From Lepus europaeus (Eukaryota; Chordata; Mammalia; Lagomorpha; Leporidae): a stretch of DNA of 64,000 nt. Numbering within the stretch: position 1 is the first letter of the stretch; the number at the start of each line of letters is the position of its first letter. A model generated the notes under the pieces. The model was not told the DNA's origin, searched no databases, and was given only the letters and a program-made list of their open reading frames with translations. A program made the translations under genes and the position numbers. Shown here piece after piece: positions 56,530 through 64,000 of this stretch. Where the stretch lies: the NCBI RefSeq assembly GCF_033115175.1, contig NC_084844.1:76574531-76638530 (forward strand), in the 5' to 3' direction.

Positions 56530-57180
56530 ACCCAGTGATCTCGTTACACTCACTTGTCAGTTGTATGTAATTCAGGATTACATTGATTGCCTGTATGTAA
56601 TGGGTGTAATCTGGGTATATTGTCACATTTGCTGGTTTACTTAAAGGTTGATGCTTTTTTGTTGTTTGATTTCCCTGTTAAAGAGAGATGGGGGAGAAGG
56701 CAGGCATGGCTGGGTCTGTTCCCAGGGGAAAAACTTTCCCTGATCTTGTGTTAAGTAGTTTGTTGTAGTCCATTTTAGATCACATACTGGAAATCACTGT
56801 TTTTGCAATTTTGCCAAAAGTTGATTTTTCTGTCTGGATACTGAATTTGATTATATATTTTTTAACACTTAATATAAATGATCATATAATTCCCTCACTT
56901 TTTCTACCTGGGTCTGCTTGAGAATGTTGAATGCTCTTCACATTTTAGTGTCTCACTTGTTATTGACCTACTATGTTTTCCTGTATGAATGAATTCACAT
57001 AATAATAATTTGCTTAGGATATTACCTGTTTATGAAACAGAAGCTATTTCATTTTTAATTCATATCCTGAGGTTCTTTGCATCATATATACAACACTGGC
57101 TTCCTAAAAGAAATTGAAATATATTCTCTGTTTAGTTCCAGTTGAAGCTTGTTTGGGAAATTTAAGCTTTTTTTTCTTTC
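56530..57180. other. No recognised feature
   Basis: AT-rich DNA, likely intronic if the promoter at 55.9 kb is real. Confidence 0.4.
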
Positions 57181-57199
57181 TTTCTTTCTTTTTTTTTTT

Positions 57200-57533
57200 T
57201 TAAATTTTTGACAGGCAGAGTGGACAGTAGAGGGAGACAGAGAGAAAGGTCTTCCTTTTGCCATTGGTTCACCCTCCAATGGCCGCCGCGGTAGCGCGCT
57301 GCGGCCGGCGCACCGTGCTGATCCGATGGCAGGAGCCAGGTGCTTCTCCTGGTCTCCCATGGGGTGCAGGGCCCAAGGACTTGGGCCATCCTCCACTGCA
57401 CTCCCTGGCCACAGCAGAGAGCTGGCCTGGAAGAGGGGCAACCGGGACAGGATCGGTGCCCCGACCGGGACTAGAACCCGGTGTGCCAGCGCCGCAAGGT
57501 GGAGGATTAGCCTGTTGAGCTACGGCGCCGGCC
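57200..57533 (-). mobile_element. CSINE, full length, young
   Basis: TTTTTGACAGGCAGAGTGG to GAGCTACGGCGCCGGCC, with CpGs mostly intact. (CTTT)n lies before it. Confidence 0.93.
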
Positions 57534-57565
57534 TATTTTTTCTTTCTTAAAAGTTTGGAATATTC

Positions 57566-57831
57566 TGGCCTGCACCACGGCTCACTAGGCTAATCCTCCA
57601 CCTGTGGCACCAGCATCCCTGGTTTTAGTCCAGGTTGGGGTGCCGGATTCTGTCCCGGTTGCTCCTCTTCCAGTCCAGCTGTCTGCTGTGGCCCAGGAAG
57701 GAAGTGGAGGATGGCCCAGGTCCTTGGGCCCTACACCCGCATGGGAGACCAGGAGAAGCACCTGGCTCCTGGCTTCAAATCAGCATGGTGCACCGGCCAC
57801 AAAAAAAAAAAAAAAAAAGAAAGAAAAAAAA
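57566..57831 (+). mobile_element. CSINE ending early at a poly(A)
   Basis: CTGCACCACGGCTCACTAGG head. The body stops at GGTGCACCGGCCAC and goes straight into A18. Flanked by AAGTTTGGAATATTC on both sides, so it inserted in this shortened form. Confidence 0.9.
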
Positions 57832-57879
57832 GAGTTTGGAATATTCCATATATCTGGACCCAAAATTTGTGTGTGAAAC

Positions 57880-58210
57880 TTATTTTTTTTTTTTGACAAG
57901 CAGAGTGGACAGTGAGAGAGAGAGACAGACAGAAAAGTCTTCCTTTACCATTGGTTCACCCTCAAATGGGCACTGCAGCCGGCACACCACACTGATCTAA
58001 AGCCAGGAGCCAGGTGCTTCTTCTGGTCTCCCATGTGGGTTGCAGGGCCCAAGGACTTGGGCCATCCTCCACTGCACTCCTGGGCAACAGCAGAGAGCTG
58101 GACCAGGAGATTGGCAACCGGGACAGAATCTGGCACCCCGACTGGGACTAGAACCCTGGATGCTGGTACCGCAGGTGGAGGATTAGCCTATTGAGAAGTG
58201 GTGCCAGTCG
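57880..58210 (-). mobile_element. CSINE, full length
   Basis: TTTTTTGACAAGCAGAGTGG to GAAGTGGTGCCAGTC. Confidence 0.9.
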
Positions 58211-58214
58211 GAGC

Positions 58215-58985
58215 TTTTTTCTTGGTTGATTTGGCTTCTTAAAAATCGGTTCAACTTATTAAATTATATGGGAATTTTTCTATTTGATCTCATATTTGTG
58301 TTTTGGGTAATTGATTTTCAGAATCTAGCAGATTTTCATCTCTGGAGTCAAATTTTTACTTTTATGAATTTAGCAAAATCCTCTTATTAAGTTCTGTAAG
58401 CTCTATAAAGAATGATTCTGTTTTAATTTCCTGATATTAGTTATTGGTTTATTTATTTTCTTAACTTTTAAAATATGTTTTTCCTTATATGTTTCTGTAG
58501 TACTTTTGTGACTACCAACTTTTTAAATTGATGTCTGTTGTCATCTGTTACCTGCTTTTATTTAAATGTTCTTCAACATTTTTCAACTGTAATTTTTGAG
58601 AAAGAAGCTAAGATGATTTTGGTTTCAGTGTCCTAATATATTCACTTAAGGATTCAATTTTCTCTAAGCACTAATTTATCTGTATTCTCTTAATTTTCTC
58701 ATTTGTTTCCAAAACCTGTAAGTGTAGACCCTGTCTGCCCCAGTGTCTCCATCCCCATGTGCCTGGAACCATGTCAGGCTTCATATATCTCCATTGTGGT
58801 GCCTGAAACCCCATGTGTTTTCTGCAATGTCACTCTCCATAGAACTGTGACCTCTCTTCACTGTTATATGTTGTCATTTGTAAAATCTCTGTACTCCATG
58901 TCAGCTCTTGAAAGTCCTATTCCTTGTGCTTGAAGCATGTGTCTTCATGGGTCTCCATCCTCTGTGTCTCCATCCTCTGTGTCTC
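58215..58985. other. Unique DNA with a small tandem repeat
   Basis: CTCCATCCTCTGTGT repeats three times at 58952-58986. Nothing else recognised. Confidence 0.5.
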
Positions 58986-58989
58986 CATT

Positions 58990-59118
58990 TTTAAAAGACT
59001 TATTTGAAAGTTACATTGATGGAGAAACAGAGAGAGAGAGACAGAGACAGATAGAGAGAGACAAAAAGAGCTTCCATCCACTGGTTCACTCCCCAAATGG
59101 CTACAATGGCCAGGGCCA
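58990..59118 (-). mobile_element. CSINE, 5'-truncated
   Basis: AAAAGACTTATTTGAAAG to ACAATGGCCAGGGCC. Confidence 0.82.
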
Positions 59119-59389
59119 TTTTCTAAGATGGCTCTGGAAAACTGGATTCATGAAAGTCCTCATGGAAAAAAATGAAAAATGTTGAGGGATTTAATTATTT
59201 TACAATGATAAAGCCAATACCAATTGCCATAAATTTATACTGCTAGGATTAAATTACACCAACATGGTAAAGACGTATATAGAAGTGATACTTGTAAATT
59301 CTAACTTGAAAACAAAAAATGAAAAAAGAATAAATATGTTGTCTAACAAAGAATATTGTAATCAATTTGAGAAATGATTAATTTCTTTT

Positions 59390-59466
59390 TTTTTTTTGTA
59401 AGGGAAAAGGTTTATTGTTGGGTGGGAAAACCCAACAGGCTGTCTCCCACTACAGAGAGTACAGCT
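59390..59466 (-). mobile_element. Tiny retroposed fragment with target-site duplication
   Basis: On the minus strand it reads CTGTAGTGGGAGACAGCC...CCCAACAATAAACC...TTAC plus poly(A): about 65 bp of transcript with an AATAAA about 15 nt before the tail. GAGAAATGATTAATTTC is duplicated on both sides (59371-59387 and 59467-59483). It resembles the R end of an LTR transcript or a truncated mRNA 3' end. Confidence 0.75.
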
Positions 59467-59661
59467 GAGAAATGATTAATTTCAAAAAGGAAATGACAGA
59501 ATGAAAAGCAGATACAAGGGAATGGCTGAAAAGTAGGTCATTTCAATTACAATAAAAATGGGGAAAAACTGAAAATTCACAAGGAAACATAAATCAAAGA
59601 AACACTGCACATACCAGAATAAAATAAAGATTCTTGTATCTATAAAAAATTCCAATAGAAG

Positions 59662-59985
59662 GTCCGGTGCTGAGACGCAGTAGGTTGGTCCTCTGCCTGC
59701 AGTGCTGGCATCCCATATGGGTGCCAGTTCTAGTCCCGGCTGCTCCTCTTCCAGTCCAGCTCTCTACTGTGGCCTGGGGGTGCAGTGGGGGATGGCCCAA
59801 GTCCTTGGCCCCTGCACCTGCATGGGAGACCTAGAGGGGGCTCCTGCCTCCTGGCTTCACATCAGTGCAGTTCTGGCCATTGCGGCCATTTGGGGAGTTA
59901 ACCACCAGACAGACGACCTTTCTGTCTCCTCTTCTCACTGTGTGTAACTCTACCTCTCAGATAAATAAATAAAATCTTAAAAAAA
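59662..59985 (+). mobile_element. CSINE, full length
   Basis: GGTCCGGTGCTGAGACGCAG head, AGATAAATAAATAAAATC tail. Flanked by AAATTCCAATAGAA / AAAATCCAATAGAA. Confidence 0.93.
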
Positions 59986-60230
59986 TCCAATAGAACTTGA
60001 AAAAATAAAACACCAATTTATAGTCCAATAAAAATCCAATAAATTTAAAAATACATTATCTGGAAAGGGGGAATCACTACTCTGGCCCAATTTGTGTTTG
60101 AAACACCGGGTGTATGAACTTTACCAAGGAAATCCAGGGTTTTTGTGGACCCTATAACCTCACAATGAAAAATCAACCAAGATGCTCACATGTTCCCAAC
60201 AGAATTGAACTTCATCAGGATGTTAAAAGA

Positions 60231-60252
60231 TACACACACACACACACACACA
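60231..60252. repeat. (CA)n microsatellite
   Basis: Eleven CA units. Confidence 0.95.
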
Positions 60253-60339
60253 GGTGATTGATATGAAGACAAAAAGAAAATTATACTGAGATAATGAAAT
60301 TTAAAATATATGGTGATTAAAGGGAAATATATGAATATT

Positions 60340-60662
60340 TTTTTAAATTTTTGACAGAGTGGACAGTGAGAGAGAGACAGAGAGAAAGGTATTCCTTTGC
60401 CATTGGTTCACCCTCCAATGGACACCGCAGCCAGCACACCACCCTGATCCGAAGGCAGGAGCCAGGTGCTTCTCCTGGTCTCCCATGGGGTACAGGGCCC
60501 AAGCACTTGGGCCATCCTCCTCTGCACTCCCGGGCCATGGCAGAGAGCTGGCCTGGAAGAGGGGCAACCAGGACAGAATCTGGCACCCCAACCAGGACTA
60601 GAACCCAGTGTGCTGGCACTGCTAGGCAGAGGATTAGCCTGTTGAGCCATGGTGCCGGCCAC
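60340..60662 (-). mobile_element. CSINE, full length
   Basis: TTTTTGACAGAGTGGACAG to GAGCCATGGTGCCGGCC. Flanked by ATATATGAATATTT / ATATATGAATAATT. Confidence 0.93.
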
Positions 60663-60765
60663 TATATATGAATAATTTAGAAGGAATGATGTTGCTGCCT
60701 ATATTTTTACATTATTAACAAAAGAAAAATAATTACCTTTAAAAGATTAATATTAGAAAACAGGG

Positions 60766-60917
60766 AGCTGGCATTGTGGTGCAGCACCTTAAGCCACCAC
60801 CTGCAATGCCAGGGCTTTGACACCCACAAGGGAAACCCAGATAGAGTTCCAGTCTCCTGGCCCTGTCCTCACCCAATCCCAGCTGCTGCAGCTATTTGGA
60901 AAGTGAACCAGTGGATG

Positions 60918-60970
<53 letters not shown>

Positions 60971-61020
60971 GTCTCTCTTTCTCTATGTCACCCTGTCTTT
61001 CAAATAAATAAATATTTTTA
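60766..61020 (+). mobile_element. CSINE with deleted middle and expanded (TC)n
   Basis: GAGCTGGCATTGTGGTGCAG head; the segment containing GATGGCCCAAG is missing; (TC)n at 60919-60966; tail CAAATAAATAAATATTTT. Confidence 0.85.
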
Positions 61021-61540
61021 AAAGTTTGGAAACAAAAGTAAGTCAGGAGCAGACAAATGAGGATTTGGAGATGGATCCCTAAGAATTTTCCTTTGAAATT
61101 TGCAAACTTACCCTGTTCAACAAATGGACTTAGCCAAGATGTTGACCTGGTGGAGGATATCTGGACAGTTTCCCTTGGAGATTTTTTGGAAAAGTTTAGA
61201 TTTATCTAAAACCTCTCATAATGACCAGATACTATTGCTCTTTGGCCCTCAGCAATTAAAATGCTTCAAACATCCCAATAAAACCTTGCCATGGTTTTGC
61301 CTTTGTCAGTCTTCTCAACCACCTTTTGGTAGTTATTGGTTTGATGGGGTTTTCTTTACAATTGTATTGGTACCACCATGATTCATCCCCAGATACAGTT
61401 CTTAGAAGATATGCTTCAGGATATTATAAAGAACAAATAAATTTCTGGTATTATGTTCTGGATCTATGTTCTTATTACTTTTACTTATTCAATATGATGG
61501 CTAGTGTTGAATTAAGCCTGTGATTATAGAGTGGATTGCA
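61021..61540. other. No recognised feature
   Basis: A 93-codon plus frame at 61100-61381 has no recognisable similarity and no flanking gene signals. Confidence 0.4.
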
Positions 61541-61692
61541 ATTATGTCTGCAAAAAGTAAAGAAAAAAGAGAGGAAGGAGAGGGATTGAGGGAGGGAAAG
61601 GAGGAGAGAGAAATGTATAGCTATCTTCTTAGAACTGTACCTGTAAAATACATGAAATCTGTTCTCTTTATATTAATAAAAATTTAAGAGGA
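61541..61692 (+). mobile_element. L1 3'UTR end
   Basis: Purine-rich GAGGAAGGAGAGGGATTGAG followed by CTTAGAACTGTACCTGTAAA and ATACATGAAATCTGTTCT, like the end of the L1 3'UTRs at 47.2 and 52.4 kb. Confidence 0.65.
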
Positions 61693-61699
61693 AAAACAT

Positions 61700-62040
61700 T
61701 CCTGCAGAAATGAAGTACCACAGACTGGGTGATTTAAACAACAAAAATGTATTTTACCACAATTTTGGAGAATAGAAGTCCAGGATGAAGGTGTCAGTAA
61801 GGTTGATTTGTTGCAAGTCCTCATTCCTGGGCTGTGGGTGGCTGTCTTCTCCCTCTGTCACTTTCCCAGTATTGTTAATCAGTCTCATAAGGGCATCAGT
61901 CATAATATAGTAAAATAACCATTTTACCTTAATTATGTTTTTAAGGAACCTATCTCCAAATATACTTACATGGTGATGTACTAGGGCTTAGAGTTTTACA
62001 AGCAAATTTGGGAGAACACCATTCAGCCCATAACCCCATG
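61700..62040. mobile_element. Old interspersed repeat, family unassigned
   Basis: Text such as GTACCACAGACTGGGTGATT, GAATAGAAGTCCAGGATGAA and ACACCATTCAGCCCATAACC matches a widespread old mammalian repeat that I recognise but cannot name with confidence. Confidence 0.5.
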
Positions 62041-62277
62041 GGAATAAAAAAACAGTTTTTAATTTTTCTATTCCAGTGCCTCTGCCAGCCCTATTTTTTA
62101 CTTTATAAGCTGTTTTCCTTATTCAACAATAGTCCTTCTTGATGGTTTTGCACTCGTAAGTTATGGGGGTTAGTTCAGATATTAGCAGATGCCCCAGGTG
62201 ATGAAATACGAAGAAATATAATTTTCATTGGTAACAGAAATCCTATACTCTTAATTGATACATAAAAATTATCAATA

Positions 62278-62556
62278 TTCCATATCAGAGTGCCAATTTC
62301 AATTCTAGCTCTGCTGTACAGATCTAGTTTCCTGCTAATACATCTTGGGCACAACAGGTGATAGCACAGTGACTGTGCCCCTGCCACTCACATGGGAAAT
62401 GCTAATGGAGATCCTGTCTGCTGGCTTCAGCTTGCCCTAGCCTTTGATGCTGCAGGCATTTAAAGAGTGAACCAGCAGACGTAAGATTTCTTTCTCTCCC
62501 TGTCTCTCCATCTCCCTTTCAAGTAAATGAAAAATAAGTAAATAAACATCTAAAAA
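62278..62556 (+). mobile_element. CSINE, old
   Basis: TTCCATATCAGAGTGCCAAT, AGTTTCCTGCTAATACATCT, tail CAAGTAAATGAAAAATAAG. Confidence 0.72.
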
Positions 62557-62569
62557 TATATTTGTGGAT

Positions 62570-64000
62570 TGTCTTCTGATGTTTCAACACATATATCCAT
62601 TACATAACATTCAAATCAGGGTAAAGACATCAATATCCTCAAACATTTAGCATTTTTAATCATGAAAATATTCAAAATCCTTTCTGTTTTACTTTTAGAA
62701 AAGTGCACAGTATATTATCTATTCACTCCATTCTGCAGCAGAACACCAAAAATTTTTTATTCTATTTTACTGTAATTACTACCCACTGCCAGTAACCAAA
62801 TTTCACCCATGCCTCCCTCTCTTCTACTCTCCTCTGTCTCTGATAACCACTATTTAACCACTATTCTAATTTTATTCTATTTTTAAATATGTATTTACTT
62901 ATTTGCAAGGCAGAGTTACAGAAAGAGGCAGAGGCAGAGAGAGGCAGCGGTCCATCTGCTAGTTCACTCCTCAGATGGCTGCAAAGGCCAGAGCTGTGCC
63001 GTTCCAAAGCCAGGATTGAGAAGCTTCTTATGGGTCTCCCACACAGGTGCAAGGGCCAAGGCCTTGGGCCATCTTCCACTGCTTTCCCAGGCCATAGCAG
63101 GGAGCTGGATCAGAAGTGGAGTAGCCAGGACTCAAACTGGTACCCATATGGGATGCTGGCACTGCAAGTGGTGTCTACTGTGCTAGTTCCTACTTTCAAC
63201 TTTTAAATAAACTTTAGATTCCACATATGAGTGAGATCATATTGTAGTTGTCTTTCTGTGCTTGACCTATTTCACTTAACATTATGACCTACAGTTCCAT
63301 CCATGTTGTCACAGATAACAGTGCTGACTGGCAATCTATTGTATTTGTATGTATAAGCTACATTTTTTCACCCATTCATCACTTCATTGGCATTTAGGTT
63401 GTTTCCATTCTGTAGGATGTCTGTTTACTCTGTTGATTGTTTCCTTTGTGGCACTTCAGTTTAAGGAAGTCCTATTTGTATGTTTTTGCTTTTGTTTCTT
63501 GTGCATTTGCAGCCTGATTTTATAATAACCTTGCTATAATCTGTGTCTAATCATATCCTATGATTTCTTTTAGTAGTTTCATAGTTTCAAGTCTTGCATG
63601 TAGGCCTTTATGCATAGTGAAAGATAGTCTATTTCCATTCTTCTTCCTTTAGAAATCCAATTCTCCCTGCATCATTTATTGAGAACATGTCCCTTTCTCT
63701 AATGCATATTCTGAGCACCTTTGTCAAAGATCAGTTTCCTGTAGATGCGTGCGTTTACTTATAGGTCTTTATTGCATTCCATTGGCCTATTTATTTCTTT
63801 TTATTCTAATACCGTTCTGCAGCATATCTAATATATTTTTCTTGCTTTGTTCTTTTTTAATATCAAGATTACAAAGCTGTGTTCTGCTCCTCCCTTGAAT
63901 TGTACTTAAAAGAATCCACTTTGAGAAGTTTCTCAGGCCTTCCTCTTTTGGCATTCCCTTCCTAACACTGTGGCAGGAGATTTCTGACTTCAATAAATAT
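62570..64000 (-). mobile_element. Old L1 (L1M-type), minus strand, runs off the window
   Basis: 3'UTR text at 62760-62880 and 63195 on (AGATTCCACATATGAGTGAG, ATTTCACTTAACATTATGAC), then the inverted ORF2 end (GGTTGTTTCCATTCTGTAGG) continuing to the last base. Interrupted by a CSINE. Confidence 0.85.
62884..63190 (-). mobile_element. CSINE inside L1
   Basis: TATGTATTTACTTATTTGCA to GTGTCTACTGTGCTAGTTCC, with CAGGTGCAAGGGCCAAGGCC in between. Confidence 0.88.

Noticed and set aside
61100-61381. 93-codon ORF
   Set aside because: No domain and no gene signals nearby. It lies next to an L1 3' end.

Overview
The window is mammalian nuclear DNA, almost certainly from a lagomorph such as rabbit or hare. 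About 45 tRNA-derived C-type SINEs (CSINEs) are scattered on both strands. Two flavours are visible: one ends in a CT-rich tract followed by AATAAATAAATCTTT, the other ends in CTCTGCCTGTC plus poly(A). They sit with lagomorph-type L1 ORF2 and 3'UTR pieces. Older mammalian repeats (MIR, Tigger-like and other terminal-inverted-repeat DNA transposons, L1M/HAL1-like pieces) form the background. I find no bacterial, phage or CRISPR content and no intact protein-coding gene.

Layout. 0-2 kb: a Tigger-like remnant, then the 3' part of a plus-strand L1. 2-10 kb: mostly unique DNA with an L1 fragment, five CSINEs, a MIR and a palindromic MITE. 10.3-10.8 kb: a processed pseudogene of NFYB on the minus strand, next to a GC/CpG-rich block (11.1-11.75 kb). 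12.96-13.38 kb: a solo-LTR-like element. 13.5-16.3 kb: more GC-rich DNA with a pyrimidine-rich minisatellite. 17.1-39.8 kb: four recognisable exons of TBC1D5 in order on the plus strand, separated by introns but broken by stops, single-base indels and a lost splice donor, so this is an unprocessed (intron-bearing) pseudogene. Its large 'intron' contains a Tigger-like MITE, a nested L1/SINE cluster and a 4.3 kb retrocopy of NACC1 (28.5-32.8 kb) with its whole 3'UTR and a private minisatellite.

42.7-47.0 kb: a tandem array of seven ~525-600 bp monomers arranged as a higher-order repeat of three monomers (~1.65-1.76 kb). One monomer is split by a young CSINE. 47-53 kb: L1 3' ends and a duplicated ~0.75 kb segment present twice, sharing the same CSINE insertion. 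55.1-56.03 kb: a CpG-rich promoter-like region with clustered CCAAT boxes and a plausible first exon ending in a consensus splice donor. This is the only place that looks like the start of a live gene, and its body would lie beyond the window. 56-64 kb: SINEs, a tiny retroposed fragment with a 17 bp target-site duplication, and an old minus-strand L1.

Nothing here works together as a pathway. The window records duplication and retroposition. The points worth following up are the TBC1D5 pseudogene, the higher-order tandem array, the SINE-sharing duplication and the 55-56 kb promoter.
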